Assembly (NCBI GenBank): GCA_029582165.1
Contig: CM055886.1
Span: 21,038,169 to 21,102,168, forward strand
DNA: 64,000 nt
Source of the DNA: Portulaca oleracea
Lineage: Eukaryota; Streptophyta; Magnoliopsida; Caryophyllales; Portulacaceae
Reading direction: 5' to 3'
Positions within the stretch are counted from its first letter, which is position 1. Every line of letters starts with the position of its first letter. Below, in pieces: positions 22,001 through 32,966 of the stretch. The translations under genes and the position numbers were made by a program. The notes under the pieces are model-generated. The model did not search any database. It was not told the DNA's origin and worked only from the letters and a program-made list of their open reading frames with translations.

Positions 22001-25000
22001 ACATCAGGAGCAGGTACCATTTGGAGGTCAGAGGCTCTGAAGCAACGGACGCAAACCCAACCCTAAGATGGTAGATGGAGTTAGGTGTTGTGAGATGTGT
22101 GAGGTGCACAACATCTGGGATGTCTCCTGGCCTCTGCAGAGAAGTCTCATACAGAGTGTCTGTGGACTTGTCCATTGTTCCGTAGATGTAGTCGTAGATT
22201 GGCATGAAGAGGGAGTAGTTGGTCCTGAACTGGGTATGATGTAGAGAGTGATACCTTGCATCATCACACACACACAATGTCATCACAAATAGATACTCAA
22301 CCACAGAAGAATGCCCTGTTCTTTAAATTACGACAGTTGAAAAAGCAAATACAATTTGCTATTCTGTGCAGATAAGTGCAATTGAGTGACAGAACAAGGC
22401 CTAAATAGCAGGTGCAGTAACTAATAGTTCATAGTTTAAAGAGTTGGAAAGACTTACGAGGGAGTATACATCAGATACTTGAGACCGGGCAATGCGCTAA
22501 ACATCCATTTGGGTATGACCTCAAAGTTGCAGTGTCCCATGTTGTTCATTAGGTCAATGAACGTTATGTATATGGCAACGGCGAACAGTGAGGCCGTCCT
22601 AGTTAATACAGTCGTCAGAATTGGTATTGCAAACAGGAGAAAGTACACTATGTGTTCAGCAAAAGGATGAATGACCGCTGCACATAAACAAATGAGAATG
22701 AATGATCATGAGTCCATCAATGTTAAACATACATAAATCGCTTATGAACAGCAGTAGTTAAAATGCCAGATATTGATCTAAAAACTGACACGTAATGGGC
22801 TCAGTGACAATGGAAGAATGGTGATGAGAGTGGTAACGCGAATAGAGGAAGTGATGGTGCAACGCCCGATGGAACCAGTAGTACAGGAATTCGACTGGAC
22901 CGATGTGAAGTAAGAATATATAAACCATCCCATCTGTTCTCCACAAGGGCACATTCTTTGCAATGTCCAGCAATGAATAGCCTATGTAGAATAGGATCCA
23001 ATTAAGCAGAATTTGGTCATCCCTGCATCCAAAATTTACTTCAGCCAACTATATGAACCCTTCTTTTCTGTCTAGCTATACTAAATAATTTAAAGAACAA
23101 ACAAAGATATATTATGGAAATTCTGCACAGAACCCCCTTCGATCAGGTTTATGACATTTATAAATTTAACTCTAATATTTTTGAGTTAATATTTACCTCC
23201 TATGACCTTTTAAACCAAATTCATTTAGCAACTTTTTGGATGAATTTAGCAACTTTTTCGATAAAGTTGCGATTTGCAATGAAATTTGTTTGTTGAAATC
23301 ACGATAATGCTAGCAAACAAATTTTATCATAGATCACACAAGCACTGAAAAAATTGCAAAGTTCATTGGAAAAGTTGCTAAATTAAATTGCTACAAAAAT
23401 TTAGGGGAGACAAACATTAATTCAAAAATGTCAGGATTAGATTTATTAATGTCATAACTCTCAAGGGGTGCATGCAATTTTTCCACATATTATAAGCGTC
23501 TCATTTGTCATTGCTAAATACCTCCATGCTGTGTAAAAAAAAAATGTGCAAAAACTATGATGGATAAAGAACATAAGAGGTAGAAATCAAGGAGGTGAGA
23601 AAATAGAGATAACTAGCTAGAAGGGGTTATTAGTGTTGGTTTTACCAATTCCTTTCTCTATCAACTTGGTCAAACTCGAGACTCCTATCAACGATGAGAT
23701 TATTGCCTTTGGCTGTTCGATAGCGTGAATAACTGATCCATAGTTGGTCATGAAGCATCCTCCACAGCATGAATGGGAATATAGAAAGGTAACCAATGTC
23801 TCTCTCCCCTTTCACTATGAAGGAGTATATGCTGTGAACCACCCACGGTGCCACTATCACATACTTCACCCATGCACATAATTAATCAAGAGTCAGTCAA
23901 TATGTTGAATTCATTAAAACATCAATTGTTAACATAACACAGATGGTGAAAACAAAAAAGCATACCTAACCCTAAATCCTTAAAAACAAGACAACATATA
24001 AATGCACACTACCCTAACATAGAAAAATAATAAGGTTACACGCATCTCATTGATGCATGTATCAAAACCATTCTAAGCTGACATTTTAGTCATAGGGTGT
24101 GTTTGGTAGGAAGAAAATCATTTTCTGGAAAACGATTTTTTCATTTTTCGATGTTTGGTGAATAGAAAATTGGAAAAACCATTTTTTTTGAAAAATTATT
24201 TTATATGGAAAACTATTTTCCTAGAAAATGGTTTTTCTTGACACTAAACACACCCATAATTAATTTTTGTGGTATTTGATAATTAATGACTAGCCACAAG
24301 TGTTAGTGGTTGATCAATACTACCTCTGTCACATTATATTTGTCCATTTACCTAATTTGAGAGGACTAATGTATATTGGGAATTGAGGTAAAAAGTTTGT
24401 AATTTACCCAAATTACCCCTACTTTAATTGAAGATAATAGTTATTGGAATTGTAAAAAATGATAAATGAATTTATTAATTAGGGGTAGAAAAGGAATTAC
24501 AGTTGTTGGGATTCTAAATAGGATAAATATTTTGGGACAAATAAGTTAGGTAAAAGGATAAATAATTTGGGACGGATGTAGTACTAACTAGGATAGCTAG
24601 ATGTTCGTTTACTCTCTTGTGCATTTGCAGGCAAGCTTAGCCCTTATCATAATCAATGCTACCTGCGTCCCTAAATAATTGTCCATTTGACTAAATTTTG
24701 ACCTTTGATTACTCATAAATTATAATGAGTTACAATATAAAATTAATATTGTTGTAATTTTTAGTACTATATCTTTCTAATAGTGATAATTTCATATTGT
24801 AATTCATTGCAATTTGTGAATAATCAACGGTCAAAATTTATTCAAATGGATGATTATTTAGAGATGGAGGTAGCATTGATTATGATAAGGGCTAAAAAAT
24901 TAAAATCAGATCATTTTTAAAGCCAATCAATCTACCATATTTGTTAAACATATTTTGTCGAGTGTTTTCATAAAACTTAAAAATTATGGATACGACTGTA

Positions 25001-26453
25001 ATATTATGCACCTTATTGAGTATTATACTTATACAATTTAATTATATCTTTTTTTTCAAATTTTTTGTTGGGTTAATGGCTTAAATTTTCTGCACTCATT
25101 TTTGACAACTTTCCCAAATTTGTTTGAATTTCAAGTGATTGATTGCAGTTATTTTCTTTTTTAATTATATTTAGGTTAATTTCCTAATTATAGTAGCATT
25201 CTAAACCTAATTGTATTCGGAAGTTATTAATTAATAATATGGAACAAAGGGAGTACAAATTAGATACTTTAACAAAAATGATAAATATCTTGTGCAAGAC
25301 ATATATTAAGTGTCTTGTCATTGTATAAAATCTATATATTTGTAAATTAAATTGAAAAAAAAATTACATAGTTGACTTCTATATCTATGATAATATCTAC
25401 AAATTGTATAAAATCATACTTTTATCTATATTTTTAAAAATTTATAAAAAGACGTCTAAAATATGTCCAACGGAAGGGGTTCTTTCGTTAGGGTGTCAAT
25501 TTTAATTGTTGGCAAAGCCAACACATTCCAAGCTTCTTATAATTGATAATTAATAGTATCTATCTAAAAAAATTAGGATTAAAAATAATAATAAGTATTA
25601 ATTTCATAAAGATCAAGACACTTAAGTATCATCACTCATAGTTTAATTACTGGAAATCAAGTCTAATTTTGAGATAATGGTGGTTTTGAAACATAATGAA
25701 TCCTGAAATCTTCGCACGGATTCTTTAAAGTATCATTCTTTGTTGTTGTAACTTGCATGGTTGTTTTTAATGACTTCTTGTTCTATGTTGGGTGAAAATT
25801 AATTGGATTTATATCTCAAGAGTATGTCATAGGGTATGATTTTATGAACATATGTGTATAATGTTATGAGTATGTATATATATATAAATTTATGAGCATA
25901 CAAGTTTCGTTCTTTGATCATATACATATTTATATTTGAGTTGATTATTTATATATAACCAATATACATTTATAAATTTTTGAGTTCATAATTTTTATTT
26001 TATAAGCATATGTTCACTTTTTCATTTTATGAGTATACTCACAAATTTATATGTGTGTGCTTATAAAATCATACATTTATCCTCACAAAATTATACATTG
26101 GAAATACAAGAACATGGTACTCTCGAGAGTATAATCTTAGTTTTGTATGTTAGACACTCCTAGATTAGCAAAAAAAAAAAAAATATAATTAAGTTTAGTT
26201 TAAAAGTAAATGAAACAAATTAAAAGAAAAGAAAGGCATGAAACAACTAGAGGACATAAGAAAGTTTTTATTAACAATTAAAGTTGATTTAAAAGAATAA
26301 TATATGGGTATACTCTCATCATTCTTTAATATTTATCATTTTAATAGTAGAACTAACTTTTATTATTCGTAATATTTTATTATGTACAATTCTAATACAT
26401 TGTGAACGGCTGTTTTACCATATTTGCTCTTACTTTATCATTTTTAATAAAAT

Positions 26454-26488
<35 letters not shown>

Positions 26489-28095
26489 CTGGGTTCAAAG
26501 GGTGATAATCGTAATATGTGAGTTTTGATAAAGATATTTTGGGAAAACTATAATTAGTTTATTTTACTCTTTTTCAAAAATCTTTCATATATATTAAATG
26601 ATAGGATGAGTTACTAATAGCATAGGATCGTATCGTAATATGCCAGTTTTGATGAGGACATCTTTGGAAATCTATAATGAGTTATTTTACTTTTTCAAAA
26701 AAAAATATTTCATACTTATTAACTGATTACTAATAAAAAGAAGCACTAATTATTATATAAATATATATTAACTAAAAATTTAAAAACACTTTTTTTCTTT
26801 AGTAATATGAGAAAAATAATTTTTTAATATGAGAAAAATAGTAATATGATAAATATTTAGTAATTCGTCCTTTGTTTGCATGACGTTACACACTCAATTT
26901 AAACACTTTTTTCTTTTTGATGAAACATTTGAAATACTCTTATCATTCTTTTTTAGCTGTTGTTCATCCTTTGAGGTCCATTTTAATAATTTTTCACGAT
27001 TTTTTAAAAAATAAATATTATGCTTTTAAATAGTAATTTTTATTATAAATCTAAAAATATCAATTTTGTACGATGAATCGTTACACAAATTAAAATATTA
27101 TGGTCAAAATTTTTATATGGAAATTTAGATCACGGATATAAGAACAGAGGGATTAGTTAATAAATTAATAAATATATTTTCAATATTCTAAATAATAAAT
27201 TATGTCTTTCTTTTTTGTTCCCCTCTCCCCACCGTGTTTCTTTTCTTTCCAAATAATTGTGTTTTCTTTTCATTAAAAAAAAGGGATATTAGACATAGTT
27301 GATGTCTCCAATTTGTCATTAAATTGCACCTTAATATACCGTTATGACCTTATGTGCAATTGTAAATGTTTAATTATTCATATTTAATGACAATAATTCC
27401 GGCCAATTGATAATTGATTGCTTACACAACTCCCTTCAATAACCTTTGTAACAAGGTTATTATTATTATTACTATATATATTGTCTTCCAATTAGGTCAA
27501 TATTTCTATATCCTTTCATTCAATAATAATTTCTCTTATTCACTGTCTAACATAAGGTCAGTATGTATTTTCACCTTCAACTTCGAAATAGTTATAAAGA
27601 TGTATTATTCTTATAAAAAAAAAATCAAGGCAGTCTTGCAATTTTTCATACACTATTTCTTGAGTGTTGGGTTTCCATTGATTCATGGTTTGCACACACA
27701 TCTTCCGAAGAGTACAAGTGGATTGTTAAATCTTACTGTAAAAGCATATCAAAAGAATAATGTTAAAGCAAAATAGATTTATATTTCAATGGAAGATTAT
27801 ATATATTTCAGGTATGTACGTATTATATTTTTAAAGTATTTGTCTTTTTATATGTAATTATACTAAGTTGTTTTAATATTGACGTGCTAATTAATATTTT
27901 ACGTAAAATAAAATAAAAGGTTGATACAGTTTATGCATCACACATAATAACCTTTGTAAAGAAGAAGTGATTTTGATCAGCATTAGACAAATAAAGGAAG
28001 ATGTTGGGCAAAAATTTCCGAGGTAAAGGACACCATAGTAATGCATTTGATATGCTTAAAGTATTTTTAAATATTTATCTCTTTTAATATATAGA

Positions 28096-28134
<39 letters not shown>

Positions 28135-30652
28135 GTTACAGTATTTAGTTTACTTATGTATTTCAGAGTATAAAATGGGGAAAAAAATATTTTATGAATT
28201 TTTAATAAGAAAAGATTCAAATGATTCATTCATTATATTTTGTATGTGGATTTTTGAAAATAAATGGTCAAAACAAATAAACAATACATTCAAAAAAATA
28301 TATTCTAAATGAATTTATCTAACATTATCCATATATTTTATAACTACAAAATTACATTTATATTAAAATTTTAGAATGTCAATATAATATTACTTTCATA
28401 ATTATGTGTTTACTACTTTTTATCGTGATACGTTTGTTGTATTGATTTTTTTGAAGAATAACATTATCAATTTGACAATACTTATTAGGAGTAATTTTCA
28501 TTTTTAATAAGAAACAATTGTATGTGTTGATACATACTATGATTGCACCATCCTACCTTTTCTATTTGGTTAAAATTTTTAATTTAAGTTCCTTTCATGT
28601 AAACATATAATATGGCATATTTTATATTTAACTTTGTATTATATATTTTATTTTATAATAAAATTAATTTCATTATGAAAATAAATTATTTCTTAAATGT
28701 TCTTTTTTTGTGAAAGATTGTGTGTTGTATAAATAATGGTAAAATTAAATCAAAGCGTTGAATTTATTGAATATACTTCTAGCATGAGACTATAGAAAAT
28801 TTTAGCTTATCTTAAACTAACAATATGTACTTAGTAGAAGTTCATAAAATTAGCTACTATTTCTTACCATGTTTCATGGCATCCATATTATTTATTTGTA
28901 TATATTATTGGACAGAAGAAGGTTTATATTTTAAGTGGATATGATGTTTATAATATAACCAATAATATTTACTTTTATAATATGTGTTGTTTAATATCAA
29001 GATTAATACATTATTTGATGGGTTAGTATGATAATAATCATTCCTTCTTCATTTTTCTATTTTATTATTTAATGAAAGTAATTTAGAATTACAAAAAATT
29101 TGGTCATTGAGACTTCGCATTACAATTCTGAGGGTATGTTGTTGTTATTCTATATCTGCTATATTTTAGAGACTATTTTTTTATTTTATTTTTCTTCTTT
29201 GTTACTGTATTGTTTTTAATGTATTGGAGGTGGATATGAGTTGTTAAGCTCTTTTTTTTTCTATGGTTTTCTTTTATTTTATTTAATCATGTATGTTTGT
29301 TGTTTTGTTGTTAATTATATAGTTTGTTAATTGCAACTATTGATTTGAATTTAAATTAACATACAATAATAAATTTAAAAATTAAATATAATTTACAGTG
29401 CCTATGATAAAAGCTATAAAATCTTAGGGATATTTGAATTATAAAATAACAAAATAAATATACTATTTTTAGGAAAACAAAAATTGTAAAATATACTACC
29501 TCCGTCCCTAAATAATTGTCCATTTGACTAAACTTTGACCATTGATTATTCACAAATAGCAATGAGTTATAATATGAAATTATCACCATTAGAAAGATAT
29601 AATACTAAAAATTACAATAATATTAATTGTATATTGTAACTCATTGTAATTTGTGAATAATCAACGGTCAAAGTTTAGTCAAATAGACAATTATTTAGGG
29701 ACGGAGGTAGTATAATTTAAGCATGTCCCGTGCGTTGCATATGTGTTGTCTTACTTTGGCTCAATAATAGATATTTTTAGGAAAACAAAATAAAGCACAG
29801 ATTTGAGGACTAGTTATCTACTTAAAATTGGGCTATTTTTGTCTATATTCAATCAAACTATTATTTTTTATATTCCAAAACCTAAAAAGTCTCGATTAGT
29901 GGAGGGAGTATTATTAAATCACATAACTAAAGCCAAGCTATTTAACATGTCGTGAGCTACAGTACCATGTAGATCCACCCGTTTATCATACTGTGTCGCC
30001 TTGTTTAGTTTTATCCACCAATACATATATTTGTGATTAGACAAAATTCCCAGGTAACTAGGTAAGGCTCATCTACATTAGTTGTGGCCATATAATAACT
30101 AGAATCCTTTTGACTTAATTTTTAAAGATTATACATACTAAAGATCTTAATTTTTACTTCATTTATCAGTTAGGAAAGATCGATCTTACTATCAAACAAA
30201 AAAAAAAACCTTAATTAAGAAGTAGCAGGATATAATGCACAAAATAATTTCCCCAAAAAAACAGTTGATACAAATCATTTCATAACATGACGATCGATAA
30301 TAATTATCTTCACTAAGCTTGTACAGCCCTTTGTATAAGACTAATTAAGATTATGGATAACAAAACAAGTAAAGTAACTGAAATAATTACTACTTCATCC
30401 ATATCGCTTCAATTCTCACCGAAAGAGTATAGTTTTTGAGTCAAATCTACAGATCTAACTAACTAAATGTGTCATATATATAGTAGTTAGTCTGTGGTTG
30501 GAGTCACACCAGTTTAGATCAAACTTGGCAAGTCTTATTAGGTACAAGGTGATTAAGACATCATTAGAGAAAATATTCCTTGATATATGCACAGAGCTAC
30601 TTCAAATCTTAGGTCTAACATAGCTACACATATAAATTCCAAAAAGATAAAC

Positions 30653-30684
<32 letters not shown>

Positions 30685-30745
30685 CCTTGAAGTTACCAAG
30701 AGGCTCCCATGGCCAGTGAGTAAGAACACCCGGTTTGGACGCCAT
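19043..30745 (-). CDS. CER1: CER1-like very-long-chain aldehyde decarbonylase (alkane synthase), gene B
   Basis: Paralog of gene A with the same ten-exon structure. Coding exons in transcript order: 30745-30686, 23863-23646, 23022-22790, 22677-22458, 22254-21879, 21788-21681, 21578-21381, 21266-21165, 19935-19762, 19207-19043; total 1854 nt, 617 aa, all in phase. His clusters are intact at residues 144-149, 157-161 and 246-250. The C-terminal region ends FFTPA. Differences from A: two residues fewer in exon 2 and in exon 8, one fewer in exon 7, and a shorter tail. The conserved GEELNRNG opening of exon 7 has become GPFNRNG. Intron 6 has an ordinary GT donor. Intron 1 is 6.8 kb, against 0.5 kb in A. 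No stop or frameshift is seen, so it is probably functional. It likely forms cuticular alkanes at the ER; expression differences from A cannot be read from sequence. Confidence 0.94.
19936..21164. other. Intron 8 of gene B, no recognised element
   Basis: AT-rich intron between coding exons 8 and 9 of gene B (minus strand). An open frame at 19977-20225 has no recognisable domain and is not conserved in gene A. I see no clear mobile element here. Confidence 0.5.
23149..23457. mobile_element. Palindromic intron MITE, copy 3 (intron 2 of gene B)
   Basis: Starts TTATGACATTTATAAATTTA and ends with the inverted match AGATTTATTAATGTCATAA, with the same internal TTTAGCAACTTTTT blocks as copies 1 and 2 in gene A. 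It is 309 bp and non-coding. Its intron position differs from the copies in gene A. Confidence 0.75.
24099..24256. mobile_element. Short MITE with GGGTGTGTTTGGT ends
   Basis: Left end GGGTGTGTTTGGTAGGAAG, right end ACACTAAACACACCC. The interior is a set of imperfect inverted AAAATGGTTTT/GGAAAACCATTTT blocks. About 160 bp, non-coding. Confidence 0.65.
24320..24581. mobile_element. Stowaway-like MITE (intron 1 of gene B)
   Basis: Starts CTACCTCTGTCACATTATAT and ends AATTTGGGACGGATGTAG between TA dinucleotides. It is 262 bp and non-coding. Its interior resembles the MITE at 7765-8020 in gene A. Confidence 0.85.
24634..24896. mobile_element. Stowaway-like MITE with inverted flanks
   Basis: The core (about 24659-24872) has CTACCTGCGTCCCTAAATAA and TTATTTAGAGATGGAGGTAG ends. 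The 25 bases that run outward on the left (TTAGCCC...) are the exact reverse complement of those on the right (...GGGCTAA), so the palindrome extends past the usual MITE ends. The target-site pattern is therefore inverted rather than direct. Non-coding. Confidence 0.75.
29496..29710. mobile_element. Stowaway-like MITE (intron 1 of gene B)
   Basis: Starts CTACCTCCGTCCCTAAATAA and ends TTATTTAGGGACGGAGGTAG, a perfect 20-bp terminal inverted repeat, with TA on both sides. It is 215 bp. The perfect ends suggest a fairly recent insertion. Confidence 0.92.
30653..30684. repeat. GA/CT tract at the 5' splice site of gene B intron 1
   Basis: On the gene strand, exon 1 ends AAG and the intron begins GTCTCTCTCTCTCT with one TTT interruption. 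This is the same position as the (CT)n tract in gene A. Confidence 0.9.
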
Positions 30746-30776
30746 CTCTCTCCCTCTCCCTCTCTCTCTCTCTCTA
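30746..30776. repeat. GA-rich tract in the 5' leader of gene B
   Basis: On the gene strand, GAGAGAGAGAGAGAGGGAGAGGGAGAGAG runs directly into the start codon at 30745. GAGA-type tracts in plant leaders can bind BPC-family proteins (family knowledge). Here the tract is also complementary to the CT tract just after exon 1. Confidence 0.85.
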
Positions 30777-30835
30777 GATCGACCAAGAAGATCAAACCCT
30801 ATTCGTGTAGACCAAAAACTAGAAGCAACAACCCA

Positions 30836-30845
30836 TATATATAGC
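30836..30845 (-). promoter_or_regulatory. Candidate TATA box of CER1 gene B
   Basis: CTATATATAT on the minus strand, about 90 bp upstream of the ATG, inside a GGCTATATATAT block shared with the promoter of gene A. An ATTGG (inverted CCAAT) lies next to it. Confidence 0.45.
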
Positions 30846-30849
30846 CAAT

Positions 30850-31222
30850 AAATATATAATATGATGACCATAAGTTTGCCATGATACTCAGAATGTACGT
30901 GACAATCTCTCATTGGCTGATAACTACGTACTTACATACACAATTATAGGCCCACTAATGCAGCCACCGGAACCCATAAGTATATACCAGTACATTTATC
31001 CGGTAACATATGGAACGCAAGTAGATCACACAGCTAAAAATATTATCGAGATTATATTTAAAAAATAGAAAAAAAACAAAAAATATATAAAAAGAATAGT
31101 ACATATGCAAAAAAAAGAGAGAAAGAAGAATCATCAATACAAACATGCACACATAGAATCAATTTTAAGTTTTCCAAAATGCCCTTATTGAAATCTACAT
31201 ATTTCGATCTTTATCCTTTATA

Positions 31223-31267
<45 letters not shown>

Positions 31268-31500
31268 CGTCCCATGCAAATTCAGTGCACACATAGGGGG
31301 GGTCTATGGGAAAAATGAGAGGCAGCAACGTAACCAAAAATGTGCATGGTTTTATTAGGTTAGCAGGGGAACCAGGTTGCTATTTTTGCCTTATTCGTGT
31401 AAGTAATTCAATTCCTCATTCATTATCTCAACAACCAGCCCATTGTTTTTCTCTTTCATTATTTTTTTTAAAGAAAATAAATGCATTGATCACTTGACAT
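30850..31500. other. Upstream region of gene B
   Basis: AT-rich, with an (AT)n microsatellite at about 31226-31262. The open frames here have no recognisable domain. The regulatory region of gene B probably lies in this stretch, but nothing beyond the TATA candidate stands out. Confidence 0.4.
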
Positions 31501-31503
31501 GTA

Positions 31504-32325
31504 CTATCTCCGTCCCTAAATAAGTATCAACTTGACCAGTTATGACTGTTGATTACTTACAAATTACAATGAGTTACAATATGAAATTATTACCGCTAGA
31601 AGATATTGTAATAAAAATAAGGAAAATTGGAATCTAATAAACCAAACTTTATGACCATTTTGATCTAACAAACCAAACTTACCTTTTTGTTAATGGCATA
31701 CCATACTTAACATTATATTTTTTTTTTTATTGAACCTCCATCACTTTCCGGTCACCGGAAAAATGACGTGGATTTTTTTGTGCTGAGGTGGATTGTTTTA
31801 TAGCCAAAAAATAAAAGGAAATTGTTGATGGCTTGTGTTTGTGCTGAGGTGGAGTGTTCTGACTCACAATTTCCTCCTCCTCAAAAAAAATTACAGTAAA
31901 AATTACCCAGTCCAAACAAAAATAATCCCCTAAACAAGTTCATTACTGTAAGTTTTTTGAGGGAGAGGGGAAAATTGTGAGTCAGAACATTCCACCTCAC
32001 ACACAAACACAAGCCATCAACAATTTTCTTTTATTTTTTGGCTATAAATCAGTCCACCTCAGCACAAAAAATCCACGCCATTTTTTCGGTGACCGGAAAG
32101 TGGTGGAGGTTCAATCAAAAAAATATAATGTTAAGTATGGTATGCCATTAACAAAAAGGTAAGTTTGGTTTGTTAGATCAAAATAGGCATAAAGTTTGGT
32201 TTATTAGATTCCAATTTTCCTAAAAATAACAATGATGTTAATTTTATATTGTAATTCATTGTAATTTGTAAGTAATCAATGGTCAAAAATTAGTTAAATT
32301 GACACTCATTTAGGGATGGAGGTAG
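31504..32325. mobile_element. Stowaway-like MITE split by a foldback insertion
   Basis: The outer ends, CTATCTCCGTCCCTAAATAA (left) and TCATTTAGGGATGGAGGTAG (right), are those of a roughly 215-bp MITE with TA flanks. Its two halves are separated by the 600-bp element at 31621-32220. Confidence 0.85.
31621..32220. mobile_element. MULE-like foldback element, duplication TAAAAATAA
   Basis: A perfect 9-bp direct repeat TAAAAATAA sits at 31612-31620 and 32221-32229. Ends are GGAAAATTGGAATCTAATAA and its exact complement TTATTAGATTCCAATTTTCC. The arms extend about 230 bp each, so most of the 600 bp is inverted repeat. The open frames on each strand are mirror products of the arms, not genes. Related in sequence to the large inverted repeat at 38646-40134. 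Confidence 0.92.
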
Positions 32326-32483
32326 TACTTTAGAACACTACGAGACCACCACCCCTCAACCCCCACCCCCCTCCCCCCAAAAAAAAAAATCAAAGAATCG
32401 ATTTAAATGTCAAAGTACTCATAAGTGTCTGGCTCATCATCAATCCCCGCATATGACACATGATTGACAAAGAAAATACCAAG

Positions 32484-32966
32484 TACTCTCTCTTCCATAT
32501 TAATTAGGTCACGTTCTTTGGTTAGGTTGGATATAACTCTCTCAACTTATCCTAACTTATCCCAACTCATCCAAACTTATCCAAACCTAACACAATTCCT
32601 CAAAAAAAACATTCACTCTAAAAACGTAGTTCCCCAAAAAAGCATCATTACTTATCCTAATTTATTCCAACTTATCATAACTTATTCATTCAAACCTGAA
32701 AATAACTCAACCATAGAACAGGGCCTAATTGTCACTTAGGTGACTGTCACGGTATCCAATATCACTCTTTGATTGAATATTTCTTCTATAATGTTTTATC
32801 AACAATTGTAATATTATACTTTATGATTATATTTTTGTTACGAATCTAATGGTAGTAATTTTATATAACAAGTCATTGTCAATACTGAGAAATAATTTCT
32901 GGTAAAAAATTTTAAAGTTTGACCGCATAATTTTAAAGACGACAATTAATATGGAACGGATGCAGT
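32484..32966. mobile_element. Stowaway-like MITE split by a second MITE
   Basis: Outer MITE ends are CTCTCTCTTCCATATTAATT and TTAATATGGAACGGATGCAG. The inner block (about 32507-32728) starts GGTCACGTTCTTTGG and ends CATAGAACAGGGCC and is made of repeated TTATCC(T/C)AACTTAT units. AATT flanks the inner block. Non-coding; an open frame over it is not a gene. Confidence 0.65.

Larger units (their letters stand above)
23864..30685. other. Intron 1 of gene B, 6.8 kb, repeat-filled
   Basis: Lies between coding exons 1 and 2 of gene B. It holds MITEs at about 24099-24256, 24320-24581, 24634-24896 and 29496-29710, and (AT)n runs at about 26457-26486 and 28098-28128. The remainder is very AT-rich. 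Open frames at 27414-27776 and 29356-29589 have no recognisable domain. No nested gene is supported. Confidence 0.7.

Noticed and set aside
27414..27776. 120-codon open frame in intron 1 of gene B
   Set aside because: AT-rich, no recognisable domain, no splice or codon-use support; chance frame.
31727..32162. Paired open frames on opposite strands (61-62 codons)
   Set aside because: They are the same arm sequence of a foldback element read twice.
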